A DNA stretch of 64,000 bases from Rubrivivax sp. (GTDB taxonomy: Bacteria > Pseudomonadota > Gammaproteobacteria > Burkholderiales > Burkholderiaceae_C): positions 1 to 64,000 of the forward strand of contig JADYZZ010000065.1 of NCBI GenBank assembly GCA_020852865.1, written 5' to 3'. Below are positions 38,216 to 46,109 of the stretch, one piece after another; the stretch's first letter is position 1; each line of letters begins with the position of its first letter. Made by a program: the position numbers and the translations under genes. The notes under the pieces were generated by a model. That model did no database searches, had not been told where the DNA came from, and saw only the letters and a list, made by a program, of their open reading frames with translations.

Positions 38216-39246
38216 CGCGCGCTGCCGGCCGTCGGTGCCGCCGCCGCCACCGCGGGCAGGCCGCTGCCGAGCTCGGCGCCGACGAGGTAGACCGGGCGCT
38301 GCTTGACCTCGTCGAAGATGCGGCCGATGTACTCGCCCAGGATGCCGATCGACAGCAGCTGCACGCCGCTGAAGAACATGATGCCGGTGACGATGGTCGG
38401 CCAGCCGGGCACGTCCTGGCCGCGGATCAGCACGTCGAAGACGATGTAGCCGCCGTAGGCGATCGACGCCAGCGCGATGAGCGCGCCGAGCGCGCTCCAT
38501 ACGCGCAGCGGGAAGTTGCTGAAAGCCGTGAGGCCGGTGAAGGCCAGCCGCGCCAGCCGCGCGAGCGAGAAGCGCGTGCGGCCGGCGTGTCGCGCCTCGG
38601 GCATGTAGGGCAGCAGCCGCGTCTCGAAACCGACCCAGGCGTACAGGCCCTTCATGAAGCGGTTGCGCTCGGGCAGCGCGCGCAGCGCGTCGACGACGCG
38701 CCGGTCCATCAGCCGGAAGTCGCCCACGCCGGGCGGGATGTGCACCGGCGAGCCGAAGTTGGTGACGTGATAGAAGAACCAGGTGCCGACGCGTTTGAGC
38801 AGGCCCTCGTCGGCGCGCGACGTGCGCACCGCGCACACCATCTGCGCGCCGCCGCGCCAGGCCTCGAGCATCGGCGCGAGCATGCTCACCGGATGCTGGC
38901 CGTCGGCGTCCATCAGCACGACGACGTCGCCGCGCGCATGGTCGATGCCGGCGGTGAGCGCCGCCTCCTTGCCGAAGTTGCGCGACAGGCGCAGGCAGCG
39001 CAGCCCGCGCCGCGCCGCCGCCTGCTGCTGCAGCACCAGCGGCGTGGCGTCGCGGCTGCCGTCGTCGACGACGACGATCTCGTGGCGCGCCGTGAGCGCG
39101 GCCAGCGCCTCCCCGACGAGCGCGAGCACCGACGGCAGGTTGGCCGCCTCGTTGTAGGCGGGCAGCACGACGCTGATCGACGGCGCGGCCGCCGGCTCGC
39201 GCGGCGGCTCGGCGGCGTGCGGCGCGCCTGGCGCAGGCAAGGGCAT
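38212..39246 (-). CDS. Polyprenyl-phosphate glycosyltransferase (GT2, GtrB/ArnC-like)
   Basis: A 344-aa membrane-bound GT2 enzyme that joins a nucleotide-activated sugar to undecaprenyl phosphate. ISVVLPAYNEAANLP opens the catalytic domain; VVVDDGSRD and LMDADGQHP are the nucleotide and metal sites. Two C-terminal transmembrane helices (about 235-300) and the GEYIGRIFDEVKQRPVYLV tail are typical of GtrB, ArnC and LgmA/FlmF2-type proteins. It shares 4 bp with the deacetylase gene. The start ATG (39246) lies 17 bp from the 3' end of ribE. Confidence 0.93.
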   Translation of the reverse strand: MPLPAPGAPHAAEPPREPAAAPSISVVLPAYNEAANLPSVLALVGEALAALTARHEIVVVDDGSRDATPLVLQQQAAARRGLRCLRLSRNFGKEAALTAGIDHARGDVVVLMDADGQHPVSMLAPMLEAWRGGAQMVCAVRTSRADEGLLKRVGTWFFYHVTNFGSPVHIPPGVGDFRLMDRRVVDALRALPERNRFMKGLYAWVGFETRLLPYMPEARHAGRTRFSLARLARLAFTGLTAFSNFPLRVWSALGALIALASIAYGGYIVFDVLIRGQDVPGWPTIVTGIMFFSGVQLLSIGILGEYIGRIFDEVKQRPVYLVGAELGSGLPAVAAAAPTAGSAR

Positions 39247-39263
39247 CGCGCCTGCCGCCCGGT

Positions 39264-39977
39264 TCAGCCGCGGCCCGGCGGCAGCGCGGCCGGGCGCGCC
39301 AGCTCGTCGAGGCTGCTGCCCTGCGCGGCGAGCAGCCGCTCGAGCAGCGGCACGAGCGCGCCGAGCCGCTCGTCGACGGCTTCGCGCACGGTGTCGACGA
39401 AGACCTGCGTCTGGCGCTCGATCTCGATGTTCACCGCGTCGCCCTCGTCCTTGTCGGCGAAGGTGGTCATGCGCAGCGTCTCGGGGATCAGCCAGACCTC
39501 GAACCAGCTGGCGCGCCGGTCGACCTCCGCGGCCGTGAGGCTGCAGCCGTTGACGGCAACATAGCCCTTGGCGAAGACGTAGCGCACGAGCGCCGGCGGC
39601 AACGCGATGCGCAGCACGCGGTTGTTCTCGGGCCGGCGCACCTGCACGATGCGCCCGAGGCCGTCGACATGACCCGAGAGCGGATGACCGCCGATCTCGG
39701 CGCCGTCGCGCGCCGCGCGCTCGACGTTGACGCGGCTGCCCGGGCGCAGGCCGGCCAGCGTGGTGAGCGCCAGGCTCTGCTGCATGACGTCGAATGCGGC
39801 GGCGTCGCTGCCGTCGAGCGCGGTGACGGTGAGGCACACGCCGTCGACCGCGACGCTGGCGCCGACCTCGAGCCCCGCCGCGAAACCGGGCGCGAACGCC
39901 AGCTCGAGGCTCACGAGCCCGGGCCGCTCGGTCATGGCCGAGACCGTGGCCAGGCCCTGGACGATGCCGGTGAACAT
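39264..39977 (-). CDS. ribE: Riboflavin synthase alpha subunit
   Basis: A 237-aa duplicated lumazine-binding protein that converts two 6,7-dimethyl-8-ribityllumazine molecules to riboflavin. The N-terminal MFTGIVQG and the second-repeat GHPLSGHVDGLGRI are signature segments. VDGVCLTV and VNGCSLTA are the paired repeats. The C-terminus is about 25 residues longer than usual. It is not next to ribD or ribBA, and no FMN riboswitch fits in the 59-bp divergent gap, so it may be an unlinked or second copy. Confidence 0.92.
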   Translation of the reverse strand: MFTGIVQGLATVSAMTERPGLVSLELAFAPGFAAGLEVGASVAVDGVCLTVTALDGSDAAAFDVMQQSLALTTLAGLRPGSRVNVERAARDGAEIGGHPLSGHVDGLGRIVQVRRPENNRVLRIALPPALVRYVFAKGYVAVNGCSLTAAEVDRRASWFEVWLIPETLRMTTFADKDEGDAVNIEIERQTQVFVDTVREAVDERLGALVPLLERLLAAQGSSLDELARPAALPPGRG

Positions 39978-40036
39978 GGCGCCGCAGCTTAGCACCTGCC
40001 GCGTGCGGGTCGGCACGGCGCGCATAAGATGAGCCC

Positions 40037-41272
40037 ATGTCCGCCAGCCCACGCATTCCCGGCTTCCGCTTCCTTCACAGCCCCGGCCCGACGCGCGTGC
40101 CCGACGAGGTGATGCACGCCATGCAGCAACCGATGATGGATCTGATGGATCCGCGCGTCGCCGATCTCGTCGCCGACTGCGAGCACGGCATGCGCCGGCT
40201 GCTCGACGCCGACGAAGCGCATGTCGTCTTCTACGCCGCCAACGGCCACGGCATGTGGGAGGCGGTGACGGTCAACCTGCTGGCGCCGGGCAAGACGCTG
40301 CTCGTCGCCGGCGGCGGCCATTTCTCCGAGAGCTGGACGCGCCAGGCCGAAGTGCTGTGCGGCGCGGTGTCGGGTGCGCAGGTCCAGCGCACGCCGTACC
40401 GCGAGGGCCATCCGATCGACGCGGCTGCCGTCGAACAGGCGCTGCGCGACGACCGCGAGCAGCGCATCGCCGCCGTGGCGGTGGTGCACACCGACACGGC
40501 CAGCGGCATCACGAGCGATCTGGCCGCCGTGCGGCGCGCGCTCGACGCCGCGCGCCACCCGGCGCTGTTCGTCGTCGACGCGGTGGCCTCGGCCGCGGCC
40601 GCCCCGCTGGCGATGCGCGCGCTGGGCATCGACGTCGTGATGGGCGCATCGCAAAAGGGTCTGATGATGCCGCCCGGCCTGGGCTTCGCGCTCGTGAACG
40701 CGCGCGCGATGGCCTGGACCGAAGCGCACCCGGGGCCGCGCTTTTATTGGGACTGGGCGCTGCGCAGGAGCGAGCTGCAGTACCGCAAGTTCTGCGGCAC
40801 GCCGCCGCTGGCGCATCTGCAGGGCCTGCGCGCCGCGCTCGGCCTGATCGAGCAGGAGGGGCTGGCCGAGGTCCAGGCACGCCACCGGCGGCTGGCCGGC
40901 GCCGTGCACGCCGCGGTGCAGTGCTGGGCCGAGGCCGGCGCGCTGCGCCTGCACTGCAAGGTCCCGCAGGCGCTGTCGGCCTCGGTCACGGCGATCGAGG
41001 TCGAGGCCGCGGCACGCGCGCGCGGCGTCGATCCCGAGGCCATCCGCAGCATCGCGCGCGAGCGCTTCCAGGTCGCCGTCGCCGGCGGTCTGGGTCCGCT
41101 TGCCGGCCGCGTGCTGCGCATCGGCCACCTCGGCGACATGAACGAGGCCGCGATCCTCGGTGCGCTGGCCGGCGTCGAGGCGGCGATGAGCACCCTGCTC
41201 GTGCCCTACGGCCGCGGCGGCATGGAAGCGGCGATCGCCTCGCTGGCCGCAGCGCGCGGCGCGCGCGCCTGA
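40037..41272 (+). CDS. Class V aminotransferase (alanine-glyoxylate / serine-glyoxylate type)
   Basis: A 411-aa PLP enzyme. HSPGPTRVPDEVMHAM at the N-terminus and the PLP lysine in GASQKGLMMPPGLGF (about residue 213) are typical of alanine- or serine-glyoxylate and purine catabolism aminotransferases. VVDAVASAAAAPL holds the PLP-binding Asp. VRIGHLGDMNEA-like RIGHLGDMNEAAILGAL closes the fold. It is monocistronic and divergent from ribE; the amino donor is unknown. Confidence 0.9.
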   Translation: MSASPRIPGFRFLHSPGPTRVPDEVMHAMQQPMMDLMDPRVADLVADCEHGMRRLLDADEAHVVFYAANGHGMWEAVTVNLLAPGKTLLVAGGGHFSESWTRQAEVLCGAVSGAQVQRTPYREGHPIDAAAVEQALRDDREQRIAAVAVVHTDTASGITSDLAAVRRALDAARHPALFVVDAVASAAAAPLAMRALGIDVVMGASQKGLMMPPGLGFALVNARAMAWTEAHPGPRFYWDWALRRSELQYRKFCGTPPLAHLQGLRAALGLIEQEGLAEVQARHRRLAGAVHAAVQCWAEAGALRLHCKVPQALSASVTAIEVEAAARARGVDPEAIRSIARERFQVAVAGGLGPLAGRVLRIGHLGDMNEAAILGALAGVEAAMSTLLVPYGRGGMEAAIASLAAARGARA

Positions 41273-41337
41273 AGCGGCTTCGCCCGGCGCGCGCGGACGG
41301 GGCAGACGCGGCTGCAGCGCCCGCACGACGCCGGCCG

Positions 41338-41700
41338 TCACGGCGCGTCGGCCAGGCGTGCCGTCCACTCGGTTTCGTCGAAGCCGACGCTGACGCGGCC
41401 ATCGCCCCACTGCACGACCGGGCGCTTGACGAGGCTGGGCCACGCGAGCATCGCCGCACGCGCGCCGGCGGCATCGACGACGCGTGCACGTTCGGTCTCG
41501 GCGAGCCGGCGCCAGGTGAGCCCCTGCCGGTTGAGCAGGGGCTGCCAGCCGAGCACGGCGATCCAGGCGTCGAGCATCTCGGGCCGCAGGCCCTCGCGCT
41601 TGAAGTCGTGGAACGAGCAGGCGACGGCGCGCCCGGCGAGCCAGGCACGGGCACGCCTGACGGTGCCGCAGTTCGGTATGCCGTAGAGGACGATCGACAC
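41338..41700 (-). CDS. ArsC/Spx-family protein (YffB-like)
   Basis: A 120-aa thioredoxin-fold protein with a single active-site Cys in YGIPNCGTVRRARAWL and the conserved Arg-Pro pair LVKRPVVQW. This is the YffB/Spx branch, not an arsenate reductase operon. The role is likely glutathione- or stress-linked reduction, or regulation. It starts with GTG only 15 bp after the lipoprotein stop; that spacer consists of the family A half-motif. Confidence 0.85.
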   Translation of the reverse strand: MSIVLYGIPNCGTVRRARAWLAGRAVACSFHDFKREGLRPEMLDAWIAVLGWQPLLNRQGLTWRRLAETERARVVDAAGARAAMLAWPSLVKRPVVQWGDGRVSVGFDETEWTARLADAP

Positions 41701-41718
41701 GGGGTCTGCAGGCTCTCA
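41701..41718 (-). repeat. Family A half-motif after the lipoprotein stop
   Basis: TGAGAGCCTGCAGACCCC (minus strand) covers the stop codon and all the spacer to the next GTG start. It matches the first arm of the 53-bp repeats at 1198 and 46057. Confidence 0.45.
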
Positions 41719-42255
41719 GTTGCGGTTCGAGTCGTTCGGCTGATCGCAGCTCGGATCGATGCCGTAGCTGGCGGCGCTGGCGTGGCCTTCGTTGTCGAAG
41801 CTCACCTGGAACCACAGGCAGTCGTTGGTCGGATAGCGCCACGACCACAACGCGCCCCCCAGCCAGCCGAGTTGCCGGCGCTCGGCCGGGCGACCCAGCT
41901 CGAGCAGCACCTGCGCCGGCGACAGGCCGACCACGCGGGCCGCGAAGTCGGCGAAATGGGCTTCGTTCAGGACCTGCTGCACGGCCTGCACGCGGCCGTC
42001 GCGGCCGACGTCGACCATCCAGGTCATGCGGCCGAACGGGCCGTTGGCGTATTCGAGCCGCTCGGCGCCGTCGGCCAGGGCGTAGCGCCCGCTCGGCGCC
42101 CCCCAATGCGCGAGCACGGCGACCTGCGGCTGTCCGGCCTGCGGCGGCGTCATCGCCGCACAGCCGGCCAGGATGCAGGCGCAAAGCATGGCCGCCGGCC
42201 GCGCCACCTGCGCCGCCAGCCACGGGCTCGTGCGCAGCGCCCTGCGCATCGTCAT
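41716..42255 (-). CDS. Putative BamE/SmpA-like lipoprotein
   Basis: A 179-aa outer-membrane-type lipoprotein of uncertain family. The signal peptide ends in the lipobox LAGC (Cys near residue 32), followed by AAMTPPQAG. The mature part has two copies of a compact alpha-beta pattern like SmpA/OmlA domains (VLAHWGAPSGRY; VVGLSPAQVLLELGRPAERR), as in proteins that help outer-membrane assembly. I chose ATG 42255 since the further upstream extension is Arg/Gly-rich and non-helical. It is followed after 15 bp by the ArsC-like gene. Confidence 0.72.
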   Translation of the reverse strand: MTMRRALRTSPWLAAQVARPAAMLCACILAGCAAMTPPQAGQPQVAVLAHWGAPSGRYALADGAERLEYANGPFGRMTWMVDVGRDGRVQAVQQVLNEAHFADFAARVVGLSPAQVLLELGRPAERRQLGWLGGALWSWRYPTNDCLWFQVSFDNEGHASAASYGIDPSCDQPNDSNRN

Positions 42256-42379
42256 GCGCACGGCATCGACCCCCGACGCCCGCAGCCCGGCGCGAGGGCC
42301 GCCGCAGGCGTCGTCCATCGACGCACCCCGGCCGCCGGCGACAACGCGGCTCGCCCGGCGCCCTGCCGTCGTGCGCGCG

Positions 42380-43318
42380 TCATGCCGTGCGACGTGCCGC
42401 CGCGCCGCTCAGCTCGGCGATGCGGGCGTCCTTGGCACGCCACAGTTCGGTCAGCCAGCGCTGCACGCGCTTGCGCTGCCCGAGATCCTCGACGCCGCCG
42501 GTGTGCAGCTCGCTCGGGATCGCCCGGCGCTCGGCGCGCACGACGACGCGCTGCAGGTCGCCGCGCATGAACTGCCAGAAGCTCGGCGCGCCTGCGGGGT
42601 AGACGATCGTCACGTCGAGCAGCGAATCGAAGCGCGCGCCCAGCAGCTGCAGCGTCGTCGCCAGCGCGCCGGCCTTGGGCTTGAGCAGATGCGTGTAGGG
42701 CGAGCGCTGTGCGTCGTGCTTGGCCGCGGTGAAGCGTGTGCCTTCGACGAAGTTCATCACGCTCGTGGGCACGAGCTCGAACTTGGCGCAGGCGCGGCGT
42801 GCCGCCTCGAGGTCCTCGAAGCGCTTCTCGGGGTGCTTGCGCAGCACCTGCTCCGAATGCCTGCGCATGAACGGGAAGTCGAGCGCCCACCACGCCAGGC
42901 CCATCACCGGCACCCAGATCAGCTCCTGCTTGAGGAAGAACTTGAGCAGCGGGATGCGGCGGTTCAGCAGGTGCTGCAGCACGAAGATGTCGACCCAGCT
43001 CTGGTGGTTGCAGATCACCAGGTACCAGCCCTCGTAGCTCAGCGCATCGATGCCCTGCACGTCCCAGACGGTGGGCTGCGTGAGCCGCATCCAGCCGCTG
43101 TTGCCGGCGATCCAGGCCGTGGCCACCGCGTTGAGCAGCGGGTCGAGCAGACGGCGCACCGTGCGCCCCGGCAGCACCAGCCGGGCCAGCGCCAGCACGA
43201 ACAGCAGCAGGCACCAGAAGAGCGTGTTGACCACCAGCAGCACCAGCCCGAGCACGGCGCGCAGCGGCGCCGGCAGCCAGCCGAGCGGTGCTGAGGGTTC
43301 GGTACGGTCGGGCGACAT
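42380..43318 (-). CDS. 1-acyl-sn-glycerol-3-phosphate acyltransferase family (YihG-like)
   Basis: A 312-aa inner-membrane acyltransferase. Two N-terminal hydrophobic helices (about 18-48) precede the catalytic motif NHQSWVD (HxxxxD) and the acceptor-binding motif FVEGTRFT. Length, helices and the LKFFLKQELIWVPVMGLAWWALDFPFM block match the YihG/PlsC-like branch, which makes phosphatidate with unusual chain preference or modifies lipid A. It stands alone between the lipoprotein gene and ytfE. Confidence 0.88.
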   Translation of the reverse strand: MSPDRTEPSAPLGWLPAPLRAVLGLVLLVVNTLFWCLLLFVLALARLVLPGRTVRRLLDPLLNAVATAWIAGNSGWMRLTQPTVWDVQGIDALSYEGWYLVICNHQSWVDIFVLQHLLNRRIPLLKFFLKQELIWVPVMGLAWWALDFPFMRRHSEQVLRKHPEKRFEDLEAARRACAKFELVPTSVMNFVEGTRFTAAKHDAQRSPYTHLLKPKAGALATTLQLLGARFDSLLDVTIVYPAGAPSFWQFMRGDLQRVVVRAERRAIPSELHTGGVEDLGQRKRVQRWLTELWRAKDARIAELSGAAARRTA

Positions 43319-43486
43319 GGCGCGGGCGCGCTAGCGTAGCAGCGTTCGCCCTTGCCCGACGCCCGCCGGGCGCGACCGGACCCCAGGGCGCGCGGCGGGC
43401 GCGCCGCCGCAGCCGAGGCATCCGCCGCCGGCCACGGCTGCCTTGCAGCCCGCCCGACCCCGAGTGCTTGCCCGCCGTTGCTGGCC

Positions 43487-43517
43487 AGGAGCGTAGGCGG
43501 TCCGCCCACGCTCCTAG
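43487..43517 (-). repeat. Palindrome family B copy 1, on the ytfE stop
   Basis: The 14-bp arms AGGAGCGTAGGCGG and CCGCCCACGCTCCT (one G:T pair, single centre base) form a strong hairpin directly at the ytfE stop TAG. A related TAG-GGAGCG palindrome ends the amidohydrolase gene at 61863-61900. It may serve as a terminator or be a mobile hairpin element. Confidence 0.6.
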
Positions 43518-44230
43518 CAGTTGCCGCTGCCGCAGCCGCAGCCCGCGGGCTGCTCGAACTGCGGAAACAGCACGTTGTTCTCGAGGTGGATGTGCTCGAC
43601 GAGGTCGTCGGCGAACTGGCGCGTGCCGGCATAGAGCGCGCGCCAGGTGTTGCAGGCTTCCTCGGGCGGCTGGTGGTTGTTCGTCAGCTCGACCAGGCGC
43701 TCGAGCATCGCGCCGTGCGCGGTGTGCTCGGCACGCATCACGCCGGCGGGCTGGCCGGCCATCGGGCTGCCGTTGCGCATCATCGGGAAGAGGATGCCTT
43801 CCTCCTTGGCCATGTGGTCGAGCAGTTCGCCTTCCATCTGCTCGATCAGGTCGCCCAGGCCGGCGGGCACATGCGGGTTGTCGCGATGCACGGCCTCGAC
43901 GCGCCGCGCCATGCGCAGCAGCTCGGGCAGCTGCTCGCGGTGCACTTCGTGAAAGCGCGTGACGATGTGCTCGATCAATGCGCCCGGCTCGCGCATCGCG
44001 GTCGTGCCGTCGCCGCGCTCGAGCGGCGCCAGCTCGGCGAGCACCGCCTGCAGATCCAGACCCTTGTCGCGGCAGGCCTCGGCCAGCGGCACCTGGCCGC
44101 CGCAGCAAAAGTCGAGCTTCAGGCGCCGGAACAAGGCGGTGGCGCCGGGCAGCTCGACCGCGATGCGGCCGAGCATCTGCTGCGCGCGTGGGTCGGTGAG
44201 GGCGGGATCGGCGAGCATGGCGGCAGTCAC
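43514..44230 (-). CDS. ytfE: Iron-sulfur cluster repair di-iron protein YtfE/RIC
   Basis: A 238-aa cytosolic di-iron hemerythrin-type protein that repairs Fe-S clusters damaged by NO or oxidants. The N-terminal ScdA domain contains LKLDFCCGG, and the hemerythrin-like domain has the His/Glu ligands in HIVTRFHEVHREQLP, MAKEEGILFPMM, MRAEHTAHG and EHIHLENNVLFPQF. The tail CGCGSGNC is an extra Cys cluster. The GTG at 44230 is chosen over the ATG at 44251 because AAGGAG lies 5-10 bp ahead of it. Divergent from nsrR, its probable regulator. Confidence 0.93.
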   Translation of the reverse strand: MTAAMLADPALTDPRAQQMLGRIAVELPGATALFRRLKLDFCCGGQVPLAEACRDKGLDLQAVLAELAPLERGDGTTAMREPGALIEHIVTRFHEVHREQLPELLRMARRVEAVHRDNPHVPAGLGDLIEQMEGELLDHMAKEEGILFPMMRNGSPMAGQPAGVMRAEHTAHGAMLERLVELTNNHQPPEEACNTWRALYAGTRQFADDLVEHIHLENNVLFPQFEQPAGCGCGSGNC

Positions 44231-44234
44231 GGAG

Positions 44235-44260
44235 GCTCCTTGAAGATGCATATCTGATGA
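44235..44260. promoter_or_regulatory. Candidate NsrR operator in the ytfE/nsrR gap
   Basis: AAGATGCATATCTGATGAAC contains a good left half of the NsrR site (GATGCATxT) and a weak right half, just ahead of ytfE. The surrounding 45 bp are AT-rich. The regulator gene is adjacent. Confidence 0.4.
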
Positions 44261-44311
44261 ACTTATTAGACACTAAAATCCAGCTCCTGTGAATCTTTGG
44301 TGTCCGGGCCG

Positions 44312-44797
44312 ATGAAGCTGACCCAGTGGAGCGACTACTGCCTGCGCGTGCTGATGTACTGCGCCGCCAGCTCCGGGCGCGAGCGCCCGGTGACGATTGC
44401 CGAGATCGCCGAGGCGCACCGCATCTCGCGCAGCCACCTGACCAAGGTGGTGATGTCGCTGGCGGCACAGGGCTGGCTCGAGACGACGCGCGGCCGCGGC
44501 GGCGGCATCCGCCTGGCGCACCCCGCCGGCGAGGTGCGCGTGGGCGAGGTGCTGCGCGGCGCCGAGACCGACTTCGCGCTCGTCGAGTGCTTCGAGCCCG
44601 CGGCCAGCACCTGCCAGCTCGACGGCCGCTGCCGGCTCAAGGCGGCGCTGCAGCGCGCCCTCGCGAGCTTCCTCGCCGAACTCGACGGCGTGACGCTCGA
44701 CGATCTCGTGCGGCCCGTTCCTGCCGTCGGCACGGCCCTGCGCGGCGTGCCGCTGTCGCCGGCGCTGCCGCCGAGCGCGGGCCCGCGCCCGCGCTGA
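44312..44797 (+). CDS. nsrR: Rrf2-family regulator NsrR
   Basis: A 161-aa [2Fe-2S]/[4Fe-4S] nitric oxide-sensing repressor. The winged HTH (about 1-80) starts MKLTQWSDYCLRVLMY and holds ISRSHLTKVVMSLAAQGW. The cluster cysteines are C93, C101 and C107 (ECFEPAASTC..GRCRL). NO destroys the cluster and lifts repression. The divergent ytfE is the classic target. The C-terminal 30 residues are Pro/Arg-rich and variable. Start ATG 44312 matches family length. Confidence 0.93.
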   Translation: MKLTQWSDYCLRVLMYCAASSGRERPVTIAEIAEAHRISRSHLTKVVMSLAAQGWLETTRGRGGGIRLAHPAGEVRVGEVLRGAETDFALVECFEPAASTCQLDGRCRLKAALQRALASFLAELDGVTLDDLVRPVPAVGTALRGVPLSPALPPSAGPRPR

Positions 44798-44823
44798 ACG
44801 GCGCGCCGCAAGCGGCGCTCGGA

Positions 44824-44831
44824 GGCTCTCA
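44824..44831 (-). repeat. Family A half-motif on the MFS stop
   Basis: TGAGAGCC (minus strand), continuing as TCCGAGCG, covers the MFS stop codon. It shares the TGAGAGCC start of the 41716 and 55330 sites. Confidence 0.35.
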
Positions 44832-46052
44832 GGTACGCGCCGGCCCGGTTGCGGCCACGGCCGCCGCCGGCGACGCCGGTCCCTCGAGCTCCGGCGGCAT
44901 CAGCAGCAGCACGGCGGCCGTGAACAGCGCGATGCCCGCCATCACGGCGAACAGCGTGCCGAAGCCGGCTGCCTTGACCGCCGGCCCGAGCACCCACACC
45001 GCGCCCGAGCTGATGCCCAGCGCGATCGCCAGCCGCATGCCGGCGACGCGGCTGCGCATGCGGTCGTCGACGAAGCGCACGATGGTCGCGTCGGTGAACG
45101 GGATGGCGCCGAACACGAGCACCATCGATCCGAGCAGCGCCAGCCAGGCCCACCAGCCCCGCGCCAGCGCGGCCGCGGCCAGCATCGGCACTTGCAGCGC
45201 GACGATCGTGAGCCACAGCGGGCGCAGCGCATGGCGGTCGATCAGCCGTCCCACCGCCACCTGTGCCAGCGAGGCCACGGCATAGATCGCGCCCAGCAGC
45301 CAGCCGAGCGTGGCCGGCTCGCGCACGAGCGCGCCCAGGCGCTCGCCGAGCATCTGGCCGTTGCCGTTGGTCGTGAGGTTGAAGATCAGGCCGCTCGACG
45401 CCGAGGCCACCGTGAGCACCGCCAGCACGCGCACCAGCTGCGCCGGCGCCGCGGCCGCGGCGGCCTTGGGCGCACGGCGCGCGGGCGGTTCGCGCTCGGG
45501 CGGCGCGAGGCGCCAGAACACCAGGCCCAGCGCCAGGCAGGCCAGACCGGGCACGGCGAAGGCGGCGCGCCACCCGGACCATTCGACGAGTGCGCCGGTG
45601 AACATCGCCGCCGCCGCGACGCCGAGGTTGCCCGCCAGACCGTTGACGCCGATCGCCGCGCCCGGATTGGGTGCGCGCTGCACCAGCATCTGGATCCCCA
45701 CCGGGTGGTAGATCGACGCGAAGGTACCCAGCAGCGTGAGCGCCGCGGCCAGCGCCCAGGGCCCCGGCATCGCGGCCGCGAGCAGCGCCGAGCCGCCCAT
45801 GCCGGCGAAGAACACGAGCATCATCGGCCGCCTTCCCCATTGATCGCCGAGCCTGCCCGCGGGCAGCGAACCGAGCGCGAACATCACGAAGGCGCCGGTG
45901 CCGTAGGGCATCAGGTCCTCCCAGCGCGCCAGGCCGAAGTCGCGCGCGATCGCCGCCACCGCCGTGGCGAAGACGAGCAGGAACAGATGGTCGAAGGTGT
46001 GCGCCAGGTTCAGCAGCAGCGCCACCGAGGGGCGCAGGTCGGGCTCGCGCAC
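44829..46052 (-). CDS. MFS transporter
   Basis: A 407-aa major facilitator with twelve hydrophobic helices. The loop 2-3 signature is GRLGDQWGRRPMM, and the first half also holds YHPVGIQMLVQRAPNPGAAIGVNG. The second half has GRLIDRHALRPL at the matching loop. The substrate is unknown; similarity is to proton-driven drug or metabolite transporters. GTG start. The 4 bp upstream and the 53-bp family A repeat fill the space to the HicA-like gene on the same strand. Confidence 0.87.
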   Translation of the reverse strand: MREPDLRPSVALLLNLAHTFDHLFLLVFATAVAAIARDFGLARWEDLMPYGTGAFVMFALGSLPAGRLGDQWGRRPMMLVFFAGMGGSALLAAAMPGPWALAAALTLLGTFASIYHPVGIQMLVQRAPNPGAAIGVNGLAGNLGVAAAAMFTGALVEWSGWRAAFAVPGLACLALGLVFWRLAPPEREPPARRAPKAAAAAAPAQLVRVLAVLTVASASSGLIFNLTTNGNGQMLGERLGALVREPATLGWLLGAIYAVASLAQVAVGRLIDRHALRPLWLTIVALQVPMLAAAALARGWWAWLALLGSMVLVFGAIPFTDATIVRFVDDRMRSRVAGMRLAIALGISSGAVWVLGPAVKAAGFGTLFAVMAGIALFTAAVLLLMPPELEGPASPAAAVAATGPART

Positions 46053-46056
46053 GGTT

Positions 46057-46109
46057 CAGGGCCTGTGACGACGCGGATCACCCCCGCCACTCATGTCTGC
46101 GCAGGCTCA
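46057..46109 (-). repeat. 53-bp palindromic spacer repeat, family A copy 2
   Basis: This copy matches the 1198-1250 element at 40 of 53 positions and has the same length and end points. On the minus strand it begins on the TGA of the HicA-like gene and ends 4 bp before the GTG of the MFS gene. The arms GCCTG..GCAGAC and GTC..ACAGGC pair less perfectly than in copy 1. Confidence 0.75.

Noticed and set aside
39978..40036. FMN riboswitch before ribE
   Set aside because: The divergent gap is only 59 bp, too short for the element, and its conserved boxes are absent.
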